DNA of 64,000 nt, from assembly GCA_013146195.2 (NCBI GenBank), contig CM028379.1, positions 57,485,693-57,549,692 on the forward strand. Reading direction: 5' to 3'. This document shows positions 35,586-46,570 of this stretch, in pieces. The notes beneath the pieces were generated by a model, which was given only the letters and a program-made list of their open reading frames with translations, did no database searches and was not told where the DNA came from. The position numbers were made by a program, and so were the translations under genes. Numbering within the stretch: position 1 is the first letter of the stretch; each line of letters starts with the position of its first letter. This DNA is from Codonopsis lanceolata (taxonomy: Eukaryota > Streptophyta > Magnoliopsida > Asterales > Campanulaceae).

Positions 35586-37172
35586 TTAAATATGTGCAAT
35601 GGAATTAACACAGGGTTTGGAGTAGGCACTGGACAGAATAAAGTCTTTAAATTTGACAGGAGGCTGTTTAGTTCTGGTTGATGTTCTAAGATTCTGGTTA
35701 ACAGGAGGGTTATCAACAGGTTCTGCAACATCTTCATGGTTTTGGTTAGTGGGATTAGGGGTTGGTTCCTTTGGTTCCATGTCATCATGGGATAGGTTTA
35801 TGTCAATAATAGGTGTCACAGGATTAGTTTTCTCAGGTTTGACAAAAGGAAAAACTGTTTCATGGAATACAACATGTCTGCTAACAAAGGTCTTTTTAGT
35901 TTCCATGTTGTATAATATATAACCTTTTTGGTCTGAGGGATAGCCTAGGAGGATACTTTTAATGGCTCTGGGTTCAAATTTGTCTGAAGGGTGAACTGAG
36001 GCAAAGCAAAGGCATCCTATGACTTTCAGATGTTCATATGAGGGTATGGCTTTAAAGAGGAGCTCATGAGGTGTTTTGAAGTTGGTGGTAGCAGTGGGTA
36101 ATCTGTTAATTATGTGTGTGGTAGCAAGGAGGCAGTATCCCCAAAATTGTATTGGGAGACCAGACTGAAACCATATTGCTCTGGCCATATCAAGGAGATG
36201 TTGATGTTTTCTCTCAACAACTCCATTTTGTTGAGGAGTATCAACACAGGAACTCTGATGTTTTATTCCTAAGTTGTTAAGGAAAGGGATCACTTCAGAA
36301 TTGTAGAATTCTGTCCCATGATCAGTTCTGCAAAATTTAATGGTGGTATTAAAGTGGTTGGTAACATAGGCATTGAATTGTTTTAAGAGGCTGAAGACAT
36401 GAGTCTTGGTAGGCATGAGAAAGGTCCAAACACCTCTGGAATAATCATCCACAATGGTTAAGAAGTACCTGCAGCCATTCATAGTGGTTTTCCTGTAGGG
36501 TCCCCATAAGTCACAATGAATAAGATCAAAACAAACATTAGCTTTGGTGTGGCTAACATTAAAGGGTAATTTGTGTTGCTTGGCCAAGGGACAAATGTCA
36601 CACATAGTAATATCCTTAACAGAATCTTTGTCATTATTACAAGAAGGAAGAAGATGAACAATTCTTTTAAGTGTGCTAAGAGAACTATGGCCAAGTCTTT
36701 TGTGCCAAAAGTTAATATCTCTATCTCTTGAAGAGTTCAAGCAAGAGTGGGATTGATTGTGGGAAGATTCAGCCCTAAGTATGTAAAGACCATCACTGAG
36801 GTTACCAATGGCTATAGTCTTGGTCTTCTGAGGGTCCTGGAAAATACATTGAGAGTTATTAATCTGAGTGTGACAGTTACTTTGTGTAATAAGTTTATCT
36901 ATAGAGAGGAGGTTGTATCTGAAATTGGGTATATAGAAGACATGGTTAAGAGTGAGTTGGGCATTAAGGAATACTTTACCAACATGGCCAACATTAACAC
37001 TGGATCCATTTGGTAGGGATAGGGTGATAGGATGATTTAGATTCTTGACATCATGCATAGCAGTGAGTGATGTGCATATGTGATCTGTTGCACCAGAGTC
37101 AATGATCCAGTCCTGTATGGAGGTTGTGTTTTTGTGGTTTTCAGTGATGGAAGTACCTGCCATATGTGTCAT
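35586..37172 (-). CDS. copia-2 pol: protease, pre-integrase and integrase in one ORF (528 residues)
   Basis: The open frame starts at an internal Met and is part of the polyprotein. Protease: DWIIDSGATDHI near residues 20-31. Pre-integrase: FWHKRLGHSSL near 155 and CDICPLAKQHKLPF near 190. Integrase core: DLIHCDLWGPY and DDYSRGVWTFLM, second acidic residue in CRTDHGTEFYN (most copia elements have SDNGTEF), and the Glu in PQQNGVVERKH. After this comes the usual SIDKF-like stretch HPSDKFEPRAIKSILLGYPS. It ends at a TAA at 35586, beyond which RT sequence continues, so the stop is a lesion and not the natural end. Confidence 0.85.
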   Translation of the reverse strand: MTHMAGTSITENHKNTTSIQDWIIDSGATDHICTSLTAMHDVKNLNHPITLSLPNGSSVNVGHVGKVFLNAQLTLNHVFYIPNFRYNLLSIDKLITQSNCHTQINNSQCIFQDPQKTKTIAIGNLSDGLYILRAESSHNQSHSCLNSSRDRDINFWHKRLGHSSLSTLKRIVHLLPSCNNDKDSVKDITMCDICPLAKQHKLPFNVSHTKANVCFDLIHCDLWGPYRKTTMNGCRYFLTIVDDYSRGVWTFLMPTKTHVFSLLKQFNAYVTNHFNTTIKFCRTDHGTEFYNSEVIPFLNNLGIKHQSSCVDTPQQNGVVERKHQHLLDMARAIWFQSGLPIQFWGYCLLATTHIINRLPTATTNFKTPHELLFKAIPSYEHLKVIGCLCFASVHPSDKFEPRAIKSILLGYPSDQKGYILYNMETKKTFVSRHVVFHETVFPFVKPEKTNPVTPIIDINLSHDDMEPKEPTPNPTNQNHEDVAEPVDNPPVNQNLRTSTRTKQPPVKFKDFILSSAYSKPCVNSIAHI

Positions 37173-37184
37173 GCCAACAAATCC

Positions 37185-38394
37185 TTATCCAGTTTGGCTG
37201 CTATTGTGATCTTCTGGACTGTCTTTGATTTTGAGTAGGTTCAGGACATGGTTGAGCTGTGCTTGTAAGTTTTCCAATGTAGGCTGGCTAGGAGTGGAGT
37301 TTTTGTTTTCTGCACTGGTCTGATTGTTCTGTACTTGCATGATTTTTGGATTCCCAGAATGTGGCTGGTTGCTATAGCTGTTCTGGTTCTTGCCATCACT
37401 CCCTTGTTGGTCTTTGTTTGATTGCCTAGACTTGTGTGCAGGGTGATTGGGGTTGCCAGGATGATTAATAGGGAAGCCTTTAAGTCTATAGCATTCATCC
37501 TTTGTGTGTCCCTCCCTGGTACAATAGTTGCAAAAGATCCCCTTTTTGAATGGGGTCTTGTTGATGTTTGGCTTGGCTTGAGAAGGAACAGAAAAGGTTT
37601 TGACAGAATTGGTTTGAGATGGCTGTGCAATATTGCTGGCAATGAAGCTTGTTTCAGGAACATAGCCTTGTCTCTGAGTCTCTTCTTGCCTGATCATGTA
37701 GTAGGCCTCCCCAATAGAAGGAAGGGGTTTCATTCTAAGGATCTGGCCTCTAATGTTCATGAAACTTTCATGGAGTCAACTGCATTAACTGTCTTCTTTG
37801 TTCCTTGGATTATTGGTTCTTGACTTCTCCACAGTTACATGGACATCTACAGGCTGTTGTGGGATCCATGGCTGCAATTTCATCCCAGATCCCTTTCATC
37901 TTATGATAATAAAATTCAACAGAGCTGGTACCTTGTTCAAGTTTGTGCAGGTCTTTCTCTAATTGGAAGATTCTATGGCCATCAATATTAGCAAACCTTT
38001 CTGCCAATTCTTTCCAGACTAAATGGGCATTAATGACACACCTTAGGCTGTTGATTATATCTTCAGTGACTGCATTAAAGGTCCAGGAAATCACCATGTC
38101 ATTGGCTCTAGCCCATAGTGGATATAGTGGATCTTCCTTTTTAGGAATAGGAAAGGATCCATCTATAATTGAAAGCTTGTTCTTGGCTGATAGGGCTATC
38201 TCAAAGGATCTTTTCCAAGAATTGTAATTTTCACTTCCAGTTAATTTGGTGGCAATCAAGATCAGACCTGGATGATCATTGTTGTGTAGGTACAAAGGAT
38301 GCATGTTTGAGTCTATCCCAATCTCCATTGTTGGTTGTTTGTTCTTTGAATTGGTGGGATCGATGGAGGACTTTTGTGTTTGTGTTTCTGTCAT
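37185..38394 (-). pseudogene. copia-2 gag, two segments broken by stop and frameshift
   Basis: 38394-37810 holds the N-terminal gag (KLTGSENYNSWKRSFEIALS, then LVWKELAERFANIDG, the UBN2-type capsid stretch) and ends at a TAA. 37760-37185 continues in another frame with the zinc knuckle CNYCTREGHTKDEC and a Gln/Asn/Ser-rich tail. Gag would form the virus-like particle and bind RNA through the knuckle. The start codon lies 77 bp inside the primer-binding site. Confidence 0.85.
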
Positions 38395-38470
38395 GTTGAT
38401 AGATTTACAGCCAGAAAGAGAGAGAAGAACTGGATAGATGATTGAAGAGGTACGGGTGCCAGGAAATTCT

Positions 38471-38484
38471 TGGCTCTGATACCA
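38471..38484 (-). other. Primer-binding site of copia-2
   Basis: The minus strand reads TGGTATCAGAGCCA directly against the LTR end, complementary to initiator Met-tRNA. Confidence 0.92.
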
Positions 38485-38831
38485 TGAAAAGAAAAGGTAT
38501 AGAAGGAAGACTCAATTGTTTTCTTCTCTGATTAATGCAAACATTACATAGAATCCCTATTTTATAATGCTAAAACTGGTACCTGAATTAGAGTAGGAGA
38601 AGGAATAACAAACAGAATCATGATCTAACTGTCTAACAGAAAATTTACACTCGACACCCTCCTACTATTGGGAATTACATCCAAGTGCTAAAACTTTCTA
38701 GGGTGGTGGCTTCCTTGAACTTTTTCCATTTTGAACTTGCTTCTCCATACTTAGCCTTGATCTGGATGTCCTTATTGGATTTAGACTTGAGAGAATTCAA
38801 CTTCCTTTTCGTTTTATCTTCGTAGTTAACA
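38485..38831 (-). repeat. 5' LTR of copia-2
   Basis: 347 bp, nearly identical to 33686-34036, with the same TGTTAAC start and TTTTCA end. Confidence 0.92.
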
Positions 38832-38850
38832 CCCAAACATGGAAAGTAGG

Positions 38851-39105
38851 TCAAGGAGTTGGAATAGCAAAAAGAGGGACTTTTCTATGGATAGTAAGAC
38901 CAGTGCATTCAGTCATATTCAAATCCTCACCTTTGACTCCATCCGGAAACTCCCAATCAAACTTGACCTAAAGATTTTCCAACACAATCTCATTTGCAGC
39001 CATGGCAAAAGATATCCAAGGATAGCTCCTCCTCCCCTAACCCAAACGGAATCAATTGAAAATCATAGAAGAGGGATTCGCCGGAACAGGATGCTGGGGC
39101 TCTTT
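38851..39105 (-). pseudogene. Cytochrome P450 (CYP71-clan type) C-terminal relic
   Basis: The minus strand encodes the end of a plant P450: FQLIPFGLGRRSYPWISFAMA (the heme-binding loop), then KFDWEFPDGVKGEDLNMTE, LTIHRKVPLFAIPTP and a TGA at 38851-38853. The loop normally reads GRRICPG. Here the heme-ligating Cys is replaced by Tyr and the following Gly by Trp. An in-frame TAG lies before the KFDW stretch. Upstream of the loop the similarity fades within 50 bp, so the gene is truncated at its 5' side. Copia-2 sits 14 bp beyond the stop codon. The P450 identity is secure from the C-terminal wording. The subfamily is not. Confidence 0.75.
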
Positions 39106-39480
39106 TTTATTTAGAAGAAAATAGAAGAAGAGAGAGGCAGAGGAAGTTGAGAATAGGAATAGGAGTAGGAGTATTAATATGAATAGGAATAGGAAGAGAG
39201 AGAAAAGGATTGAGGAGAAAAAAAATTTGCAAATTAAAGAAACGGTTGAGGAAGAGAGATCCGTAAAATTAAATCATGACCAGTGATTGTGTTTAGTAAA
39301 AACAAATCTTGGCCGATCATTAACTTTTTTTAACTGTTTGAGTTGTTTTATATAATAGATAAATCATGTGAATGAAATCCGAAGATATATCGTTTTTCTT
39401 TTATTTTGCATGTTGATATGATATCCACGTGAAATTCAGTCAAAGATAATAGCTTAATGAAGACTATTTCTTTGTAGGTT
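39106..39480. other. Purine-rich and AT-rich intergenic DNA
   Basis: 39150-39215 is a loose GAATAGGAATAGGA repeat. The rest has no gene. GAAGACTATTTCTTTGTAGGTTTCA at 39459 also occurs at 53232, so it belongs to the repeat flanking or ending the Mutator-like family. Confidence 0.4.
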
Positions 39481-39487
39481 TCACTTT

Positions 39488-39830
39488 TAGGGTGATAATC
39501 GAAACAGTCTCTTTTGGAGAAATTAATTATAATCTCCAGTCTATTTTATTTTTATTCAACCAATAAAGTATCTTTTTGTGGGTAAAATATTGATTATACC
39601 CTTAATGAATAAAAAAGCGTGCACAAAGCCCCCCGCCCAAAATTTGGGTAGCACAATATATAATTGAAATCTGTCAAAATTTGAGCATCTAAATTCAAAA
39701 AGTCATAGTCCAAATTTGAACATCGAAATATAAAAAATGCGTATAACAATTGAAGTCAATCAAATATCGTGTATAGCGATGCACAATTTAACATTGTGCA
39801 CTGTATATTAATTTAAAGTAATCTATTTCT
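39488..39830. mobile_element. Mutator-like family X fragment with minisatellite
   Basis: Begins GTGATAATCGAAACAGTCTC and carries the family's CAACCAATAAAGTATC and TATACCCTTAATGAA boxes. A short minisatellite follows (39640-39780: AAATTTGAACATCGAAAT-type units). The left end matches 46571 and, inverted, 47880-47933. I could not find its right end. Confidence 0.6.
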
Positions 39831-40398
39831 TCTTTTGATTTATTCCTTCCTTGGGAACAATCAAAGATCAAAAGAAATCATTATTCCTTGAAACAGAACG
39901 GATCAACCAAGGTATAATTCCATCCATCCCTTCGCCTTTCAGTCCCTTAACGCGGTGACTACGAACAATGGTGAAGGCTTCCATGCCATAGCCCAGGAGC
40001 ATCCCCATTTAATCCCTAAAATTTCATTTGAATCAAAAAGTGTGGCCTCCCCTACAATTCACTATGGTTAACTATGCCAAAAAGAATATACGCAAGAGAT
40101 TTATTCAAAGGCTATCTTTCATTCACTCTGACACTCAAATCGAGACTCTGACGCTCAAATCGAAGACTCCAACGCTCTAATCGAACGAAGGAGGAAACGT
40201 GTGGATACATTCATTGATACGATTGTACAATGCAACCTTCAATCTCTCGCCCGAATCATTGAGGATTTGGTAGCCAAAACGAACAAAATTTCATCGTAAA
40301 AAAATTGGTGCATTTTCATGTGGGTGGGAACTCAGAAGTCATTGTTTGACAAATCTTCATTGTTGTTGTGTTGGCTGTTGTTGTGCTGACTGTTGTTG
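39831..40398 (+). other. Unassigned DNA with a possible captured coding fragment
   Basis: At about 40185-40299 the plus strand has an uninterrupted stretch ending VDTFIDTIVQCNLQSLARII and further residues to a TAA. Upstream is a threefold CTCAAATCGA(A)GACTC repeat. The stretch reads like protein but I do not recognise it. It could be a gene fragment captured by the Mutator-like element to its left. Evidence is composition only. Confidence 0.25.
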
Positions 40399-41689
40399 TG
40401 AGAACCCCATTTCGTGATCCCCCGTCGTCACGTGAAAATGACGTGTTTTAAAACATCGAAGCACGTGAAATACGTTCGACCTCGTTATGAACTCAAAAGA
40501 TGTGTATGTAGAGTCGCCACCTCTATTTTAAGGTTAAACAGAAAAAAACCAAATGTTACCAGACAATGTAGGTTCGGGGGCTAAGTTACGAGTCGGGAAG
40601 GGGTTAGACAATCAACTCTCCCTTTCGATCTCATTTTGGGTTTGCTAAAAAAACATGTTTTTTAAATGTATGTTTAGTCTAGAAAAAGTATTATATATAT
40701 AATAAAGGAGCTTTGTTTTAAACATTATTTGGGCATAATAATGATTATGTTGTAATTTATGTACATTATATGAACATAATTTAAAATATCTAACAGAGCA
40801 AGAAAAATATTATAATTTAACTACGTTCTAAAACATAAAATTGTGATTTTATGTATAAACATTATTTACAGGCATGCATAATTATTATATCTACATCTTA
40901 TTTATTATTTGTTACATTTTAGAATGTTAACATTTAACTAGTTAAAACATTATTTACAACTAGTATTTACAAAGCATGCATAATATAAATATTCTATATT
41001 TATAATTATGAGAATAGAATAGTAGGTTGGTACCTACCTCTTGAAGCGTGAATATCTAAACTGGTATACGCCTAGACTTATGCCCTCTAGGCGTTTTACA
41101 TGTGTTTCCACTGTCCTTTCGAGAAAGGAAGTCTTTTTTTTTCCTTTTGTTGTCTTGTTGACTTTTTGTCTTGTTGTCTTTTTTGTTGTCTTATGCAGAA
41201 TTCTTGCAGCGTAACGATATCTTTTGGTTTTTGGATCGGCTTGTCAGGGGCAAAGACTGAATCTCGAGTGGCTCGCTCGGGGCGAGGAGGGTTGCTCGGG
41301 ACAAGGAGGGAGGAAGCTCGCTTGCTTGGGTAAGGGAGAAGGCAGACTAGCTTGTGGGGCAAGGCAAGAGGCAGAGGCTTTCTTCTTCTCGACAGAAGGA
41401 GAGAGCTCTTCCCGGGTGTGTGTTTTGCATTGTGTTGGTGTGTCGAAATGAAGAGGTCGTGCTCTTTATTTATAGGAGAATTCGAGGACGGGCAACCGAC
41501 GTCTCAAAATTTCACGAAGATTGCAAGGGGCTACAGTTGGAAGCTGGAGAGAGAACAAAGGGGAAGAGGGCGTGGCTCCCCCTTTGTCTTTGTACTTTTC
41601 TTTTTCTTTCTTGCACTCTGCTCCCTTCTCATTTTTCACACTTTCTCCGTTAAGTCCTATTACTTGAAACATAGTGGAAAATAATGTCA
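40399..41689 (-). repeat. 3' LTR of the Tat-like element
   Basis: Starts TGAGAACCCCATTTCGTGAT on the plus strand and matches 45177-46466 throughout, with scattered substitutions and small indels. ORFs of up to 110 codons in 41100-41690 are present in both LTRs with different lesions and show no domain. Confidence 0.75.
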
Positions 41690-41712
41690 GTTAGTCCGTT
41701 TGATTTATAAAT

Positions 41713-41815
<103 letters not shown>

Positions 41816-42049
41816 AGAACATTGTACCGTAGGGTACGAAATTGAGGTGTCTGCAGAACCCCTCAACGACGGAGTTTGCAAGTGAACGTGAGTTTACGAG
41901 CAAACGAACGTCATTGATAAGAATAGATTCTCAAATTCGGGATAGATATCATTGGGAAATTTTTATATTTGAGTTCTTAAATATTTGTGATGTAAGTCAG
42001 GGCGTCGTGGATATCTCATCTCTTTCCTCTTTTTCTCTTTTTTTTGAAA

Positions 42050-42960
42050 GCCGTATTGCAATATTCATTGCAACACCGCATGATTTCTTTTCAACCCACA
42101 TTGCAATATTCATTGCTATGCTAACAACAATTTTTTTTATATGTCGCAATATTCATTACAACACCAAAATATTTTTTTTTCACATTGCAATATTCATTGC
42201 AACGCCAAAGGATTTTTTTTTTTCAAAAGTCACATAACAATATTCATTGCAATGCCAAATGATTCTTTTTCAAAGCCACATTGCAATATTTATTGCAATG
42301 CCGAATTTTTTTTCAAAGTCACATTGCAAAGTCGATTTTTTTTTTGAAGTGACGGTCGGACCTACTGGAATAGGCTACCTACGTATTCTCTTTTTTTATT
42401 AGGAATCAGACCGAGTCGTAGTTTGGCCTAAGCCGAAACATGTTACGATGCAGAAAGATAGTTTGTAATATTCATTGCAATACAATGAAAATAAGGCGAA
42501 ACTAGATGCAATATTCATTGCATCATCATACAAACCCAGATGCAATATTTATTACATCACAGAGTGAGACCAAAGCAAATTCAGATGTAATATTAATTAC
42601 ATCCACCAGGAACCTAAGGCAAAAACTGATGCGATATTCATTGCATCACCACGATACTAATGCAAAAACCAGATGCAATATTCATTGCATCACTACGAGA
42701 CAAACGCCAATCTAGATGTAATATCCATTACATCACTAACAGAAAAACTCATGCAAATAACCGATGCAATATCCATTTGCATGACTAACAGAGAAACTAA
42801 ATGCAAATATCTGATACAATATCCATTGCATCACTATAGAGAAACCAAATGCAATATTCATTGCAAAATAGTCAAAATAACGCCAACTTATAATGAAATA
42901 TTCATTGTGAAATGAGTGAAAATGATGTAAGCTTAAAATGCAATATTCATTATAAACTAG
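42050..42960. repeat. Palindromic minisatellite, about 19 units
   Basis: The imperfect palindrome TGCAATATTCATTGCA recurs about every 40-48 bp (for example 42056, 42103, 42186, 42282, 42510, 42632, 42675, 42718, 42765, 42853, 42940). Spacers fall in two sets: T-rich before about 42350, and A-rich with AGAGAAACCAAA-like text after 42480. 42330-42480 is a break. Base changes are often paired so that the dyad is kept (GATGTAATATCCATTACATC). Confidence 0.85.
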
Positions 42961-44041
42961 AAGCTTATAGGGTTTGGATAGGTTTTGGCTTGGATGGGAG
43001 ATTTTCCAAGAGAAGCTTCAATTTAGAGACACTTTGAAGGACTGCTCCAAAGAAGTACCCTTTTTCTTTCTTTCTTTCCTTTCTTTGGCATAGGATGTAT
43101 TTGAATTTCCAACCTAGTACTTTATCTTTTCCATTTTTTCCTTCTTTCTTTTCCTTTTCTTCTAGTTTTCTTCTTTGACCTTCCGAAGCATCATAACAAT
43201 AGAAGTTGAAGGAATGTCCCCTCTTCTTTTGGGGTAAAGGGATGGTCATTCTCGGTGGATATATAAGGGTGAAACAGCCCCAGTTTTAGGAAGCTGGATC
43301 ATGGTGATGGCCGAGGATATTTGAAGGTCTTATGTTTTGGATATGGTTTTGGTATGTGATGGATTTTTTTAGGTATTTGGAAGGGTTTTGGTGTATGGTG
43401 GGAAGCCTCAGTGTGGTATTAACAACTTGGTCGCAATGGGCCGAAGATGATCTTTTATCAACACAAATTGCCTATTTGAGGAGTTTCATGTGTTTAATGG
43501 TTTGCGGGTCCATATGTTCTTGGTGATTCATCATCAACTCATGTAGATTTATAAGTGAGTCGATTCATCATTCCTGAGAAGATTGACAAATCCAGGGATA
43601 CTTGACGATGAGCAGTGCTCAAAGGTTGGAAAAAAGACTCAACTAGCTAGGAAGAAAAGAGAAGTAAAAATTTACTTGACTCGAATATATACAAAGACCT
43701 TTGGAAACCATGATTTTAGGACTTGGTTGGACTTTTGAAAGAATGGAAACCAAAATGACTAGAGAACATACTCTATAAGGATAGACGGGCTGCAGACACG
43801 GAATGGGTAATTACGACAGCAACGGGACACCTCTGGGGTTTGAAAGCCCATAGTCTTGAATTATTGCTTGCAATCCTCGGGTCGCCTAGTTCATCAAATG
43901 GATGTACGTTTGCTTCCACTATTGGTTATGTTGCCCTTTATCGAGCAATCGAAGAAGCTATACAAGGGTTTTGTCTAGCTTTTCTGGATTTCGTGGCTTT
44001 CAGGGCTTTACTTTCTTTCCTTTCTTTTCTGGCTCCCTATC

Positions 44042-44110
<69 letters not shown>

Positions 44111-45154
44111 GTGGTAAACCTTGAAATCTCGAAGTAGGACTATTGGACTCACTAAAGATGTGTTTGAAGTCGATAATGAATGATTCATTAATCAACTAGG
44201 GATGCATTGTGAAAGGTTAAGAGGGAAATGGATTTTAGAGATGATGATTGAGGATAATGGTGAGGGGATTTCATCATGTATTCACATGTTTTGGAAGACA
44301 GAAAGCAAACACACAAAAAACACCCTATGTTTGGGTCGGTCAAGTGTAGCTTGTTTTGACAGTAAAAAGTGTCCTAAAAGGATATACATGAGATATGTTT
44401 AATATTTGTTAATCTTTACGTGCGTGCACGTGTGTGAGTTATCTAAAAAAATTATTTTTGTCTTTAAAAAAAATATAAACGAAAAGGACTAGCAAAAATG
44501 TTAATGTCAGCAAAGAAAAGCAACACAAAAAATTTCAATGTATATACACAAAAGAGAACTCGACTAAGGAAACAAAATTTTGTTTTTGTTTTTTTTTTAA
44601 GCAACTTTTACTTTTTTGCTTTTTTTAAAAAAATAAATTTCTTTTTGGATTGGAAACAAATCTTCTTTTTGTTTGCTTTCAAAAATGTTATTTTTTTATA
44701 TTTTTAATTATTTATTTATTTTTAATTTTTTGAATTGGAAAACCAATTTCCTTCTCTCTTTTTTTGAAAAGTATTTTTTAAAAAATGCAAAACAAATTTC
44801 TTTTTTTTTTGCAAAATATATTAATTTTTTTTAATTTGGAAAACAAAGTTCCTTTTGTTTTGTTTTTGAAAAAGATATTTTTTTAAATTGGAAAACGAAT
44901 TTCTTTTTTTTTTAAATAGTGAAGTTTACATATAATACAAAGAATCAAAATGTCAAATAATCAAATAAAAAGATGTCCTCCGCCTTTTGCAATAGTAACA
45001 TCAATAATAACAAATCAAGCATGCATTATATATATATATATATAATGAAATCTAGACTATATATAAAAGCATGTTGAGTATGTAAACAAATTTAGCATCC
45101 CATAGAAAAAGAAATTAAGTCTAGCCCTCTTTTATTTTGTTTAAAAAAAATAAT
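42961..45154. other. Interior of the Tat-like element, no coding domain
   Basis: No gag-pol residues on either strand. 43050-43180 is C/T-rich. 44048-44106 is a (TA)n microsatellite. 44570-44920 is a field of TTGGAAAACAAATTTCTTTT-like near-repeats. No ORF above 95 codons apart from low-complexity frames. Confidence 0.5.
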
Positions 45155-45159
45155 GTTTT

Positions 45160-45173
45160 CAGCAGAGCCACCA
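45160..45173 (-). other. Primer-binding site of the Tat-like element
   Basis: The minus strand reads TGGTGGCTCTGCTG three bases from the LTR edge. It is close to the tRNA-Arg-complementary TGGCGACTCTGCTG known from Ogre/Tat elements. Confidence 0.65.
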
Positions 45174-45176
45174 CTA

Positions 45177-45474
45177 TGAGAACCCCGTTTCGCGATCCCC
45201 CGTCGTCATGTGAAAACGACGTGTTTTAAAACATTGAAGCACGTGGAATGCGCTCGACCTCGTTGTAGACTCAAAAGATGTGTGTACAAAGTCGTCACCT
45301 CTATTTTAAGGTTAAATAGAGAAAAACCAAATGTTACCCGAAAATTTAGGTTCAGGAGCTAAAATACGAGTCAGGAAGGAGTTAGACACCCAATTCACCC
45401 TTTAGGTCTCATTTTAGGTTTGCTAAAAAACATGCTTTTTAAATGTATGTTTAGTCTAGAAAAAGTATTATATA

Positions 45475-45506
<32 letters not shown>

Positions 45507-46466
45507 AAAAATAAAGGAGCTTTGTTTTAAAACATTATCTGGGCATAATAACGATTATGTTGTAATTTATTTACACTATATGAACATAATTTAAAATATC
45601 TAACGGAGCAAAGAAAATATTATAATTTAACTACGTTCTAAAACATAAAATTATGATTTTATGTATAAACATTATTTACAAGCATGCATAATTATTATAT
45701 CTACATCTTATTTATTATTTGTTACATTTTAGAATATTAACATTTAACTAGTTAAAACATTATTTTCAACTAATATTTACAAAGCATGTTTAATATAAAT
45801 ATTCTACATTTATAATTACAAGAACAAAATAGTAGGTTGGTATCTACCTCTTGAAGCGTGAATATCTTAACCCGGTACACGCCTAGGCTTATGTTCTCTA
45901 GGCGTTTTGCGTGTGTTTCCTCTATCTTTCTAAGAAATGAAGTTTTTTTTTCTTTTTTGTTGTCTTATGTGGAATTCTTGCATCGTAACAACATCTTTTG
46001 GTTTTTGGATCGGCTTGCCGAAGGCAAGGACTGAAACTCGGGTGGCTCGCTCAGGGCAAGGAGGGAGGAAGCTTGCTTGCTTGGGCAAGGGAGGAGTCAT
46101 GTTGGCTTACGGGGCAAGGCAGGAGTCAGAGGCTTTCTTCTTCGCGGCAGAGGGAGATCAGTGCTCTTCTTGGGTGTGTCTTTTGCGCTGTGTTGGTGTG
46201 TCGATATGAAGAGGTCAGGATCTTTATTTATAAGAGAATTCGAGGACGGGCAACTGGTGGCTCAAAATCTCATGAAGATTGCATGGGGCTATAGCTGGAA
46301 GCTAGAGAGATAACAAATGGGAGGAGGGCGCAACTCCCATCCCTAGGGCGCGACTCCCCTTTGTCTTTCTTCTTTTCTTTTTCTTTCTTGCACTCTGCTC
46401 CCTTCTCATTTTTCACACTTTCTCCGTTAAGTCCTGTTACCTGAAACATAACGGAAAATAACATCA
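45177..46466 (-). repeat. 5' LTR of the Tat-like element
   Basis: Direct repeat of 40399-41689. It includes an expanded (TA)n(TAA)n stretch at 45470-45510 where the other copy has a short run. Confidence 0.75.
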
Positions 46467-46570
46467 GTTAGTACTATTGAATTTCGGAGAAGGAAGGACG
46501 GGAAGGGGAGGAGGGGCTTTTAAGGAAGAATTTTACGAAAATGGACTTATGTTGTTGAAAAATAAAATGT

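Larger units (their letters stand above)
33686..38831 (-). mobile_element. Structurally complete Ty1/copia element (copia-2)
   Basis: Two LTRs of about 350 bp bound a 4.4 kb interior with gag, protease, integrase, reverse transcriptase and RNase H in copia order on the minus strand. The 5-bp flanks are identical: CCCAA at 33681-33685 and at 38832-38836. The LTRs differ by about seven substitutions and one 4-bp length change, so insertion is fairly recent. Several stops and frameshifts in gag, RT and RNase H make it non-autonomous. Short LTRs and the RTDHGTEF integrase wording recall the Ale/Retrofit group, but I could not test this. Confidence 0.92.

Noticed and set aside
41352..41684. ORFs of up to 110 codons in the Tat-like LTR
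   Set aside because: The matching LTR at 46050-46313 has a different frame structure, so the frames are not conserved.
42050..42960. CRISPR-like pattern of short palindromic repeats and variable spacers
   Set aside because: The setting is plant nuclear DNA inside an LTR element. Repeats are only 16 bp and imperfect, spacers are themselves related, and there are no cas genes.
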